Of a stretch of DNA of 33,468 nt, positions 1-12,095 are shown in pieces. Below the pieces are notes generated by a model. The model saw only the letters and a list, made by a program, of their open reading frames with translations. It was not told the DNA's origin and made no database searches. Source of the DNA: Paraglomus occultum (Eukaryota > Glomeromycota > Glomeromycetes > Paraglomerales > Paraglomeraceae). Both the position numbers and the translations under genes were made by a program. Location: assembly GCA_910592205.1 (NCBI GenBank), contig CAJVPJ010000227.1, positions 1-33,468 on the forward strand, read 5' to 3'. Within the stretch, counting starts at the first letter, position 1; every line of letters starts with the position of its first letter.

Positions 1-749
1 CGCAAATTCCTTTGCATCTCACGTTACACCAAAAATTTACTTATGAAAATGATTCGAGGGGACATTTCCCCTGACTACTAAGCAAATTACTCGTTTAATC
101 CACACTTTGGAACGTGTAGAGGCTTTTAGGAGGATATAGATGAATTGATATATGACCGCTGTATACGTCTTAAATAATATATGCAGTTTAGTTTGGTAGT
201 ACGATGAATTTATTGGCGAACAAATACACTTTTGCTAATATTAATAAGTTAACGCTCTGGGAACTAGTCAAACCGTAGAGATCCTAAACGTGTCAATTAC
301 CTTAAAATGACGGGGGATTGCTTACCAGCTTAGGCATGTCTTTGTGCTTAACTAATAACTGAATGTTACAAATTAAAGATCAAGTTTTATTCTCTGCGGT
401 GCGCAAATATGTTATAACATATTTTACAATATGTTTTCTGACAATCAAATACGTAAGAGGACAATATAATCTTGTTACGATTATTCTAATTAGTATTCAT
501 GGTTTGTAGATAGATTGAATACGGTTGCCAAGCACATCCGGCTTCCGCTGACATTCCCCCAACAACTGTACGAAATCACTTTTATCACATTTCTAATATT
601 ATCATGACATGTTAATTTATTAAACGGGAGGGGAAAAGCTACATGTTTACAGAAAAAATTTTGGCTCATATAAAAAATTTAACTGCACATGCTGAATCTC
701 GTGGCTTTTAACCAGAACACGTGCCAACAATCTCCCCCAAACCAATTAC
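1..749. other. Intergenic, no gene seen
   Basis: This AT-rich stretch has stop codons in all frames at short spacing. I see no exon-like block, no tRNA-like fold and no obvious repeat. It lies downstream of the secreted-protein gene on the minus strand, so its right edge probably carries that gene's 3' UTR. Confidence 0.6.
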
Positions 750-1309
750 TTATCCTTGAGTCTTAAAAACTGTAAACGGTCCACTAGTTCCAGAAACATG
801 AAGTCGCGTATCGGTTACTCTAACAGTGAACGTATCACCGACGGTAGCCCACCTTGGATCAATTAGAAAGTCTTTCGTGCCGCTATTGGCATTGTGACCC
901 TTTTTAAACACTCGATTTTAGCAAAATTGATAGAATAATCATTAGTTTTCCAAATATTTATGAAATTACTCTTACCGTTGTTCTACGTACGACAGTTGTA
1001 CCGTTTTTGATAATTTCAATAACTACCCGGTCTGTTTGGAACAGAAGCTTTATTAATATTTGCTTTCAAACATTGCCAAAAATAACCAAAGTCAAATATG
1101 CGCATATTACCATTTTGGCCACACTCGTTACACCACCAACTAACGTTCTGAATAGATTCAATAGCCCACGGACCAGGGCCTGGAGACGGGACATGAAGAA
1201 CGGGAGTATTTTGTCTTTCACTCAAATTTACGATTGGGCTACAAACAGCCAAGGCCGCAAACATTACGACAAGAATAGCCAACAGTCTTGAAACTTTGAA
1301 AAAAGCCAT
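750..1309 (-). CDS. Small secreted protein with Kre9/KNH-like domain (3 exons)
   Basis: The model is complement(join(750..899,976..1031,1111..1309)), giving 134 residues with phases 1 and 0 and GT-AG introns of 79 and 76 nt. The ATG at 1309 begins a clear signal peptide (MAFFKVSRLLAILVVMFAAL, then AVCSP). An upstream in-frame ATG at 1351 would bury this signal and is less likely. After the signal come a Pro/Gly-rich segment (PSPGPGPWAIESIQNVSWW), RVVIEIIKNGTTVVR, SGTKDFLIDPRWATVGDTF and, at the C-terminus, GTSGPFTVF. This beta-strand order, with a Trp, the NGT glycosylation sequon and the final S-G-P-F-T motif, matches the Kre9/KNH (Ser-Thr-rich GPI-anchored) domain of fungal cell-wall proteins. 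I see no GPI-anchor tail, so it is probably secreted free or wall-bound. The spliced frame is inferred; a shorter unspliced product ending at 1016 is the alternative. Its role in the wall is an inference from the family. Confidence 0.68.
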
Positions 1310-3771
1310 CTCGAAAATTTCACAATCGAAGCAAAGAATTAAATTTGACAAGCTAATTAACCTTGCGTGATAAGATTTCAGAAGATATACAACGGCTGTT
1401 TAAATATGTTTTTCGTTTGTGCGGTTCAAAGTTGTTCCCTAAGCAAGTTTTACATAATTACAATCTTTTAACTCGTTACAACATCCCTTCGTCAACTTAA
1501 ATTCAATGCCCGACACACAGAAACAAAGAAAGAACAATCGTTTTGGGTGTTCTTAGATTATCAACTAAATGATCAAATACGTCACAAACTTGTATTTAAT
1601 CCTGCACCGAAACGTTTCCTTGGGGGGAAAATCGTAATGACGTAAAATGTGAGTAAGACTTTTGCTTTGATGCAAGCGTTTATCCAATAACATGTCTTCG
1701 ACAAACCGAAAATTCCATAGGGGATATTGGCGTTCTTTAAAACGACCAGGTTTACCCGTTTCCATTGTTTACAGAAATTTGGCCTAAGGAATTAGCTGTG
1801 CAATCAGTTGTCTAAATTTAGCCTGTTATCATACTTTGTGAAACGAGACCAACCAACTATGTGTGTAAATTAAACATCTTTGATCTTCGTGATCTATTTT
1901 TAAGGAAATTGTAATTAACAATGGATTCATTTATAGCTTTATGATTGTTGGTGGGGCAGATGGTTAGCCGGGACTATGAAAGTGCTTACCGAATAATACA
2001 TAGTAATCGAAAAATTTTTTATGACGCATGACAAAGACGTTCTAAAACGTTGATATTGTCGACGCATCAGCGCCAATCAGAACATTTCAAAAAGACCCTG
2101 AAATGACACTATGGTGGAAAAGGACCGAGAACGCTAGTTCAAAAGAGGTATTCTCCCAAAGTCAGATGTGCGTCGAAACCAGAATTTTATACAGTAAGAT
2201 TTAGCGTCTATTCGTTCTGACTGCAATACTACTTACATGATAAGACTTTATTTGTCACACTCTTATGGTAACACAAATATATCTTAAATATTTGTTAAAT
2301 GTAACGTCATTATTGATAATACTGTTTTTGGTTGGGTAAGAACATGGGGTAGAGGGAGTCTACTTTCCCATCGAAAGAAGTTCAAATGTCTTTTGTCCTC
2401 GAAAAATACGATGACAATGAGCACATAATGATATTGTTACCTAATTTCTAATATAACTAAACACAGTAAACAAAACTATTAAAAATATTTTCATTGACGC
2501 CGCGCGACTGCTCAACACAACCCATTTAAGTTAATGATGGTTGTAATTAGTTTAGCAAGTTCTAAATAAAACGATGAATCGAATTCATCGCGAGTAACTT
2601 ACGAGAATCACGTGGTAAATCTTTTGAATTAATTCGTTTATTATTATTGATTAATAATTAATAATCTGCAACCTAACTTGTCTTGGAGCATTGACTCGTA
2701 TTTCTATGGCTGTAAAGTTTTGATCCCTGATAACAACGAACCATTTACGCTTAAACCATTCGATTGTTGTATGTAGTTCAATAAATATATTAATTAATAT
2801 TGAATTGTATGATCTAATGACTGCATATGCATTAATAGTATGAGCTAATAACATGTTAAATGACATACTGTCGTTATCATCCTACGAGCAACCAATTCAT
2901 AAAAACTCTGTGTTATTGTTCGACTTCGACTTATCGATGTATTCGCATCTGGCCCAGACCTGCAGCTTATCAGAATTCTCATAGATTGGGTCGAATTTTT
3001 AAATCTTGTAGAAAAAGGCTTTAGTCGACTTTAGCCAAAAACGACTCATAGAGTGGCCGACTAATTGCCGAGATTTTACAGATATCTCTATCCGATAACT
3101 GCAACCAATAACCATATTCGCTTTCGTACTATTTATCGAAATGCTGGATCACGATTGAGTAATACGTGACCGTAGGGAGTTACTGCCTTTTTTATGTAAC
3201 ACACTAGCGATTGACCCCAACGGTAGAATCTCACGAAACCATTTGAATAATAAGCCATAAACTAGTGTAGCAAGGACCTTTTTTTACGGCAAGTCCTAAC
3301 AATTAAAAAATAAACACATGAAAACACAAGCAGTCACAATCAATTTAAACTTGCTCATTTCCCTCTATATATTTACAGAATTTCGCACTTTCACCTAATA
3401 CTTTAATTGGTTAATTCAACTCTGCTCGCTCACCATGAAAATAGAGACGTACGGAAATCCAGTTTAACATTAACTTTATTGTTGGAGTATTATCCGTTTA
3501 TGCAAATTCAGGAAATCCTTGTTTATAGCGTATTCAGAAAAGTAACAACTATTAAATACAATATCCTCATTCAATCACATCCTGGCTCGTTTTCTATTAT
3601 TGTTTTTATTTATTAGGATAGGTTCTAACAGACTTTAATCAACATTATCGCATCGAGACTTCCAGAGTATTCAATTGACTGTAGACGTTCGGAGGAACCC
3701 TGATGAAAGAATCCAACTTAGTAATGATAACTCGAAATAGCAAAATAAATGTTCGAATTGATTTCGGATAC
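1310..3771. other. Intergenic, 2.5 kb, no gene seen
   Basis: The stretch is AT-rich with scattered ORFs under 75 codons. None shows a recognisable domain, consistent splice sites or a homologous neighbour. It separates two minus-strand genes, so it should hold the promoter of the secreted protein (near 1310-1500) and the 3' UTR of the NIC96 gene (near 3700). No tRNA or transposase signature is visible. Confidence 0.55.
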
Positions 3772-6700
3772 TTACTTGACATTTACGTATCCAGCAAAAT
3801 GAACGAGGTTACGTGCTTTTCTCTGTAAATGTTCCATTTTCTAATACAAAAGATAATCTCAGTACCAGCAAACTCTTTTATTCCATACAATGCTCTGACC
3901 AGACTATTCTACTTACCAGATACGCGTCATCGTTCTTGTATAGCGTGTGTGAAGTGACTGTTGTTTTCAAATGAACGTAATAATCATGCATATTCTGCAT
4001 AATCATCAACATAATGTCGGGTATATTCCTTTTTAATGCGTCATCATACATCGACAACTGATTTGCGCATCGAGCAACTCGATTAATATCTCCGTCTAGT
4101 GGAATAACATCGACTTCCTCAATCAACTAGTAATACAGGAGAAAAAAAATTAATAATGATAAATGGATAGACATAACATCACTAGCTGTTCACGCCTTTG
4201 AATACTTACGTCCATGGCCTTGCCATAATCTTTGTTTTCATATAATAGCATAAAATCAGTTATCCTGATCAAGTTCCTGCAATCTTGCACTCGATTTGGA
4301 TATGCCTGATGGCTGATAATAGTCTGTGCCTCGTATCTTTCAAAAATAGCTTTAATGTCTATTGGATTCAATTCCTCCAGGTCTTCCTTTGAAAAAGTTG
4401 TTTTGTGCAATTTGTTATAGATATATTCACCCAGCATTTTATTTAAGATTACAATGATCATCTCATAGTCCTATGAAAAATAAGTAATCAAAGAGAAAAC
4501 CCGGTGATTGATAATTATGCCTAATACGTCAATATGCCAGTCTTAACGTTTATATAACTCACCTGAATTAACTCGAACAAACTAACAGCAGCTTTGAATC
4601 TTCCGTCATTTTCACATTGTCGCGCAAGAGGCTTGATGATTTTATCTTTAAAGTCATACTCTGTCCTCAAGAACATTAATGGCGTAAACCTCTTAATCTC
4701 GCCCTCCTAAAAAGCCATAAATACAGACAGTCAGCACTTTCCCCCCAAAGTCGTTATTATTTCCTTTTCCTTCTCCCTCTCGCCCCGAACCACTTACCGT
4801 GCCTAGCACAGTACTCCCGATTAATTCGCTAAATGCCTGGTTCTCATAGACGAGCTGCCTGACGTAATCATGGCTTATGTCTATCTGCTGCCGTCCAAAT
4901 TCGCTGTCTGTATCTCCATACAAGTACATGAGAATAGTATATTGAAGTGCTTCGCGTGGGTTCGATTGCGAAAAGCGTTGCGGATAAAAGTACATTAAAG
5001 AGTTAAAATTGAGGTATGCCTGTTCGTCCTTTTCTAAAACTGGCAGTAAAACAAAAAAAAAGGTATACAATCAACAAAATGCCAAAGAGAACGTCATATG
5101 CATAATAAACGAACATGCCCACTCACATAGAGAAACAGCATCCTGCGTTTCTGGAACTCGTAATAAACCATAATAAGCCAGCGCGATAGCAAAATGTACG
5201 GCTTCGACATCACATTCAGTCTGGTGTAAATAAAAAACAGCTCTCTCAAACTGTCCTGACAACAACAGTAACCGGAAGTGGTTTACAAAATCTTTTCCTG
5301 ACATGCTGACGTTATCCGAAACTTCATCTTGAGCTATCTCTTTCTGTAAATCGCGGATCGTATATACTTCGTACGATGACTCACGCCCATGACCTTCGGA
5401 CGGTTCGCGTACTATTGCGAGCTGTGTTTTGAGGGAAAAAATAGCAGTCGAGCAAGGATTGAATTAATTCAAAGTACGCTATAAGTGGGTAAACATATAA
5501 AACGAGCAGACAAACCCCACCTTGAACCATAGGTAGTCTTCTACTGTTCGTATAACCGATTTTGACAGAGAAGAAGCATTGCCAAACTTGACTTGCGCGA
5601 CCAAATAAAACATTACTATTTTATACGGATCCTCCATCTGTTTAAACAAATCTCTCTTCTTGAGTTCTGCCATTAATTGGTCTCGAGAAGTCTTACTTAG
5701 ACTAAAGATTAAGCAAAGATGTTTAGTTATAAAATACAAATTCTTTTAAACATACAGCAGAAAAAAGACGTGACCATGTACCGTTTGTGATTTACATATT
5801 CATCAAAGTACTTTAAGAAAATAAGATCATTCTTATTTATGCACTTTTCTAAACTTTTTGCCACATTTAAAGCTTCTACCAACTTCCCACGCCTTGTCAA
5901 ATTGAATATTAGCCCCCAAAGAGGAATTCCTTCAAACATCTAAATTATAAGTAAAGCATGTTCAGTACGCAAAGGTTCATTGAACGTTTACATATAAGAT
6001 AAAGATCACCTACATCCAAGGACGTTGTTGGAACTCCCCCATTCTGTCGATGATATGCACGTAAAAAGGCACGTGCTGTATGCACAACACTCGGTACTCC
6101 ACCTAATTGTGCTTCAGTCCTATAATGTTCTATAAACTGCTGACACCATTCGTTATATCTTGAAACATTCAAGTGTTAAGAATCAACATGAGACAAAATT
6201 CTACATATAAACTATTATTTACAAAACAGGTAAAGGATACTCCACTTCCAAATAATGTCTTGCCCCCGTTACATGTTCTTCGCGCAGCTTGGCAGCCAGT
6301 TTAGATTCTGGGTGAGCATTATACGCTTTTGTAAATTGTCGCTCTTTCAACGGGATACCCTGAAATCGACCTTCAAGTACATTTTTCTCTCCAACAATCA
6401 TCGACAATGCCCTCCATCCCTGCAATATTCTTTGTTTCTAAAAAAAAAGTGATGGTCGAGAACGTGAATGGTCGAACGTGCTAATGTAAATAAACGCAAC
6501 AACACGCAGTGCAATATATACAACGTAGATGAAATTAATATCCTACAGATTCGATCCCGATCTTCTTTGCTACTTCATAAAACGAATTAATGATTCCAAA
6601 ATCGCGTTTTTGTAACCGATGTTCATTCAACCTTCGTATTACGTCGTAGTATAGCATCATTCTCTGATTCACCTGAAGCCGAGATTCAGACCGTTGCAAC

Positions 6701-7900
6701 ACCGATTGACGATCTCTCGATATTGTCGCTGGTGTTCTCTAAACAAACGAACCATCAAAGAGTTGGTTAACAAGGCAAAATGTACGAACGCAACTCGAGA
6801 GCCCAAAAATCAACAAATCCTTTGAAACAAACCGTCGGGGTCTCGACAGTCGCCCTGGCCGGCGTCATACCACCAGGAGTTGTTAATACTCTTTGGGCGT
6901 ATGGAGTTCCTATGTAGCTAGCTGTGTCAATGCCAGTTGATCTCAGTGATGGTTTGTATTGTCCCAGTTCTTCAAAAACGCGTCGTTTCATTCTTTCCCA
7001 ATCAATCCGTATTGCTCTTTCAAAGTTTTCCTGATAATCTCGCATAGTCTTGACAAAAGTTCATGACAAAGCAAAAATAGATGGATGTCAATACAAAACT
7101 CGAATCGAAAATAAAGGATGAGGAATAGTGTCTCACCTGTTCTCGCCCATCTGCTATAACACTAGTGACTGTTTGCTTGTACTTATGTTCCAAGTAACTC
7201 TATGTTTGTTATAAAAATGAGATTAGAATTTTTTGACTCTGAACCGTTTATGTCGAGTTGTTGCGTGTGTGCAGTGTCTGCGTATATATGCGTTCGTGAT
7301 GAATGTTATACAATAGTAACTCACGGTGATGTCAGTATCTGCCAATATTTCGCGTGGCTCAAACGCGTTGAGTACTTTGATTCCTTTAACGTGTTCGGTA
7401 AGTTTTTCTCCATCGATACCAATTCCCGCTAAAAAATATGGACTGTATGGTAATTCGTTCGTTTATTATCCGGTAATGAAAAAAGTTTACAATCATATTG
7501 TGAAAATACGTTAAATTAAAATAATTAACATTTTCAAATCCCATTAACCACAGTTAAATCTCACTCATGCCACAATTACACCTTCAACTTTTCATTTCTG
7601 ATCTTAATTCTAGTTTTGATCGCCCCCCTTTTTCTTTGATTTCACTAATAGTCTCCCCCACAACTATTTCACAACCGTCTCAAGCCGCAGTCCCTTTCTC
7701 CTCCTCTTCCTCTAAAATACCTACGCTCTGCGTTCAGGTGCTTCGCCCGGTTTCGTAACTTTACTTGCCAGTCTACGCGACTGTGCCTCGATCTGCTCCA
7801 AGTTTCTTTCGATTGGTGGCAAATCCGTCTGATGCGATATGCTGCTCGCAAGAAGTCTAGATCTCTCGAGAAGCTGTCGTAGATCTGCTGTCGCGGCCAT
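3772..7900 (-). CDS. NIC96: Nucleoporin NIC96/NUP93 (15 exons)
   Basis: This is an inner-ring scaffold nucleoporin that anchors the Nsp1/Nup62 channel complex and is needed for pore assembly. The model is complement(join(3772..3840,3917..4126,4210..4470,4563..4706,4798..5039,5127..5421,5521..5701,5782..5939,6014..6158,6223..6437,6547..6738,6833..7048,7137..7199,7325..7442,7725..7900)), 894 residues. All 14 introns are GT-AG with matching phases; the first is the longest (282 nt) and the others are 64-125 nt. The N-terminal helical part carries [19 protein letters not shown]. The alpha-solenoid follows, with [64 protein letters not shown] and the C-terminal [11 protein letters not shown] just before the TAA. 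The order and spacing match NUP93/Nic96, which is usually about 820-840 residues. The start at 7900 gives [18 protein letters not shown], a typical family N-terminus. A donor and an acceptor were chosen for exons 8-9 so that [13 protein letters not shown] is kept; this is the least certain junction. Confidence 0.93.
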
Positions 7901-8666
7901 GGTAGCAGAGCGTGAAAGTATAATAAACTAGGAGAATGAGGCAGAATGGCAGCCTTACGACAGGCGGGAAACAGAGTATTAGAGAATGGAATCCAGATCT
8001 GTAAAAGTGAAAAGCGAGTACTGAAGGACTAATTATGCTCTTCTTGTCAGGTGATGATCATGTGCTGTGAAAATTCACAAGACACGTGAGCATTTAAAAC
8101 TTCATTGAAAATGTAATAGCCCCATGCGTAACCGAGACACATATCCGATGTGAGTTTACATTCTCAAAGGTTGGGATCCATAAGCCTGATCAATGCGTGT
8201 TTGACTTTTTGACGCGCGCAAAGTTATATATTTGCGACATTTGAATATTACAAATGTCTGACAAGAATTCATTTATTTTAATTGAGCAAGCATGATATGC
8301 TTGCACAAGTTTGATAAGTTTGCAGATCAGTTTTTTGATGCACTTGGATTCTTAAAGACTGGGAAGGCTAAACGCGAAGTCATTTTAAATTGTTATTCAT
8401 ATTTTAGCGAGTCTTTCAGAATCGTAAGCCAACAATTTGTCAACTCATGGTCAAACATCAAATTTAGTGAAAGCTTGACTGGATACTTTCCAAGAGTAGC
8501 GTGTCGAGTACATACACTTTTGACATGATATATGTAACCACTTTATAATAAATATGTTATTACCCCCAAAAGTCTAAATCATTATTTATTTGACGATCCG
8601 TAATAGTAACATATATATACAATGCTATAAATAAACAAATAAATATATGCATACCAGTTTGGCATG
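7901..8666. other. Intergenic between two minus-strand genes
   Basis: This spacer holds the NIC96 promoter side (7901 onward) and the 3' flank of the kinase-like gene (towards 8666). Apart from one weak plus-strand ORF at 8292-8528, described separately, I see nothing coding. Confidence 0.5.
8292..8528 (+). CDS. Weak orphan ORF, 78 codons
   Basis: An uninterrupted ATG-to-TGA frame encodes a Phe/Ser-rich product starting MICLHKFDKFADQFFDALGF. It does not overlap another gene, so it is not a coding shadow. However, it has no recognisable domain, no signal peptide and no neighbour that would support it. It may be chance. Confidence 0.18.
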   Translation: MICLHKFDKFADQFFDALGFLKTGKAKREVILNCYSYFSESFRIVSQQFVNSWSNIKFSESLTGYFPRVACRVHTLLT

Positions 8667-11240
8667 TCAAAGGTCATCAAGATCCCCAACATCTACACCC
8701 TTTGCCTTCAAAGCCTTTAACATCTCCCGTGCTTTCGGCTGATCCTTGAGAGCTGCAAGTCTCAAATACCTCACACCTTCTCGCTCATTCTTTGGAATAC
8801 CCAATTTTCCGTTCAAATAAACGTCTGCCAGGTTGTAACGTGCTGACGGATTTCCATTGTCAGCGGAAAGGATTAAATAATGCATGAACTGTTCTTTATC
8901 AAACTTGATTCCTTCGCTGTTGACCATGCAGAATGCATATCGTAACTGGGCATCGGCAATACCATCATCAGCGGCCTGTTTGAACAGTTGAGCTGCTTCT
9001 TTTCTATTCTTTGCAACAACGTATCCTTCCCATAAGTAGTATCCTTTCCAATATATAGCCTGGGGATTGTCTAATTTGGCGTGAGCCTCGAAACATTTCC
9101 AAGCTTTCTCTTTATTACCTTCTCTATGCGCCGTGATACCTTCGTCCAGAGGAATAATTTCCTCGACAGGAACGAACAATTCGAATTCGAATTCAGGTGG
9201 TAAATCAGCACTAGGCAGGTTTAACGAGACAGATTTTCTATGATCTTCCGCATTTCTGTAAGTGTCACCAAGGGCTGGCGAGTCTAGGGTTAATGCAGAA
9301 ATTTCCGTAGCCGGTGGAGTGGCCGGTTTGAAATTTGGAGTACGCGTCGTTGGGAAGAATGTCTGCTGAAGTTTGTTGAGTTCCAAAAATAATTCGGAAA
9401 TAGTTGGACGCAGGCGCGGCTCTCCTTGCCAGGCTAACAGATAATTTATAAAAAATATGTTAGTTTTTCATAAATTTAATTGATTATTACAAACTCGAAA
9501 TCGACGCGAAGCTAACCATCACGAACTATCTTGGTGTATCCCTGTTGGAATGGACCGAGCTCCCAATAGAATGACTCTCGCTTGTCAGCCAAGACATGTG
9601 CTTCAATTTGGCTCGGGCTCATTCCCTTGAATGGTATTTTCTGGTGTCCAAGTTCCCAAAGGAGCAGGCCATAACTATAGATTTCACATTTCTGAGTATA
9701 CGGTACTCTTTCTTTATCTTCCTTGCCTAATACCCTTAGTTTCTCAGGAGCTAACCAGGGAAGATGATCAAATATCTTTATCGCAGTTGATTTATCATTG
9801 AATCCTCGGCTAAGCTTAAAATTTGCAAGTTTTGCTACAAAATCGTCTGTCAACTAAATCAAATAATATTGGTTAGGGATAGGATTCAGTCGCGATAATG
9901 ATGTTGGCAATAATGATAACACATCTTGCTAGTCCAAGTAATATAATATCCGAAAAAAATACTAACCAACACGTTCTGGCAGCGAATATCATGGTGCAAG
10001 TACTTGGTCTCGTGAAGAAAAGCAATACCACGACAAACGTCTAGAGCCAATTTCAATTTCAACTCCCACGGAAAGTCTTCAGGTTTCGTGGCTTCGTAGT
10101 AATCTTTTAAAGATCCTTTTTCTGCCCACTCAAATACCATTACACGAGCACCGTCGACGACTGAAGTTCCGTAGAATTTTATAATTCGTTGTCCCTCTTG
10201 CAAAGACTTTAAGATTGTAAGCTCCTTGGCAACCTTCAATCCATCATCCGTCTTCTTATCGGGTAAGGCAAATTTCTTTACGGCGACGTCTTGGAACCTG
10301 TAGGATTTCCTTGTAATATCTTTGTCGCGAGCATCGTTAGGACGACGATCGACTGGATCATGTAACTCTTCGGGTGGTATTTCATAAGTACGACTCAATT
10401 TGTCTGCTGATGTATTGGCAGCTACTTTGTCCTTAATGATGGATATCTCCTCGAGCACCGAGCTAATTTTATGATCCATGGTAGTGATACCACCTTCGAT
10501 ATTGTTTAGATACTGTCAAAAAATAGAAAGAAAAAACCATTAGCTTTGCGTTGAGCAGTAATAATGTCAGCGTAATAGAAATGTCTAACAAGGATTGCAA
10601 ACTGATAAAAGGATCGGATATAAAAATGCCATATAAACAGGCATATCTACACATTCATTGCACTTACATCTTTTATATCTTCCAAATCTTTTGTAACAGC
10701 CTCTCTGTCCAATTGTTGTTGATCTTCGGTCGAAATAGCGACTGCAAAATGCAGCATGTTCATGGTAGAATCAAATTCTGCCGAAAGTTTATTGAACATG
10801 GACTCTACAGCACTAGCTTCTTTAAACTTCTTAAATCCCTTAAGCTGGCTCACGTCTTGAAGAAAATCCCTGATTTTCTTGAGCAAAGCTACAAACTTCA
10901 AAAACGATTCATAATAATTCTGCTGCTTAAATCTTTCCTCGTTCTCCTTCTGCCGACGTTCGAGTAACTTGATGGCAGCTTGCGCCATAATCACTCGATC
11001 GTGCATGGCTCCACACATTCTTTTGTTATGCTGAGCTGTATCATATATTCTTATGATTTCAGTAATGGTTACCGTGACGACTGCTATGAGTGGGAGAAAA
11101 GGTTTGACAGCGTCGCCCGCAACCTGAACAGCCGAGCCGAATTTCTTGAGCACGTCGACACCAGAAGTCGTTGCTATTTCACCCATCGCGGAGACTCCAT
11201 CCGCTACACTAAACACGGAATCCACAGAGATTTCAGCCAT
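8667..11240 (-). CDS. MLKL-like bundle, kinase-like domain and Sel1 repeats (4 exons)
   Basis: The model is complement(join(8667..9433,9517..9853,9967..10512,10668..11240)), 740 residues, with phases 0, 0 and 1. Residues 1-191 (exon 1) are helical and resemble the MLKL N-terminal four-helix bundle, with ERFKQQNYYESFLKFVALL and FDSTMNMLHFAVAISTEDQQ. A kinase-like fold of the tyrosine-kinase-like group spans about 220-500: VAVKKF (Lys270), KELTIL (Glu288), HHDIRCQNVL (Asp366) and LPWLAPEKL. The DFG motif is replaced by NFK (Asn384), and no glycine-rich loop is visible, so catalysis is doubtful. About three Sel1 repeats follow at roughly 588-725. The upstream frame stays open to 11336, but the start at 11240 (MAEISVDSVFS) fits the family better. 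By analogy it may be a membrane-acting or scaffold signalling protein; this is inference. Proteins of this layout are expanded in Glomeromycotina. Confidence 0.85.
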
Positions 11241-12095
11241 TTTTTCGACTTTCTTTACAACTGCCGAGAGAAAGACGTTGGTTTTTTTTCCCCTTACACG
11301 TTTAATGCATTTCAATGCTATGTTTTTGTAAGACAAACTAATTTAGGTATTATAATCATAAGTAACAGATCAGGATTTATATTAATTGCCATTGTTTTCA
11401 ACGTCCGAAAGCACAGGTCTCGGCACAAAATATTGTATGCACGAATCAGACGAAGAACTGGAATCTTTGAAATCCAAACGCGTCCAATTTTCTGCGCCCA
11501 ACCAGTTTAGATTCGGAAATTGTAACACAATGCATTTATTTATGTTTGTTGCAAAATTTGTAATAAAAAGTATTCTTGTTATCAGCAGTTGGGAGAGCTT
11601 GCCTACTTTTAGTTTGTATTATCGTTATGTCAATATCAACAACTGTTAACCAGAAATTCCTTATAACGAAGGTCACCTTTTATAGCTAAGATTATAACTT
11701 TTATCGTTATAGCCAGCTTTGACTGTAATTTTTTTAGACGCAATTTTTAAAAGTCTATAATTAAATAATAGCTATTTTATCATACAGTACTATGACATAC
11801 AATCATCATTCTAGTTATAATATACTCGCTGAGGGAAAACTCAGAAACCGAGAAATCGAAGTAATATTGCCTTCTCAATTTTACTCCTTCGTAAATTGCT
11901 GCGGTGGAATTATCGCTGTTTCGTGCCATGTATTAACTTTGAAGTTAAACTTATCTCATCTGTGCGATAATGGGCATCTCATCTTTGAAACGGTCATTTG
12001 ATATATCGTGTCACGTGAATTTCGACAGAATTTTCTGCCTTCCCCTGTCTACACGATCGCAACCTTAACCCCAACTCGACATATAATAATAACTC
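11241..12095. promoter_or_regulatory. Divergent intergenic region, kinase-like gene and PEX20
   Basis: The 855 bp lie between the starts of two head-to-head genes and must hold both promoters. Short plus-strand ORFs here are mostly antisense to the kinase-like gene's first exon and leader. The leader just upstream of 11240 holds a GTAAGG and a CAG that could be a 5' UTR intron. No clear shared motif was identified. Confidence 0.45.

Noticed and set aside
1007-1291. 94-codon plus-strand ORF
   Set aside because: It is antisense to the secreted Kre9-like gene, which has a signal peptide and domain match.
7202-7758. Plus-strand ORFs at 7202-7432, 7326-7514 and 7567-7758
   Set aside because: They overlap NIC96 exons 1-2 and its first intron on the other strand, and have no family resemblance.
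7669-7851. 60-codon minus-strand ORF near the NIC96 start
   Set aside because: It is a shifted frame of exon 1. The ATG at 7900 in another frame gives the conserved NIC96 N-terminus.
10980-11510. 176-codon plus-strand ORF
   Set aside because: It is antisense to exon 1 of the kinase-like gene, which has clear domain similarity. The frames at 10551-10967 and 11146-11331 are rejected for the same reason.
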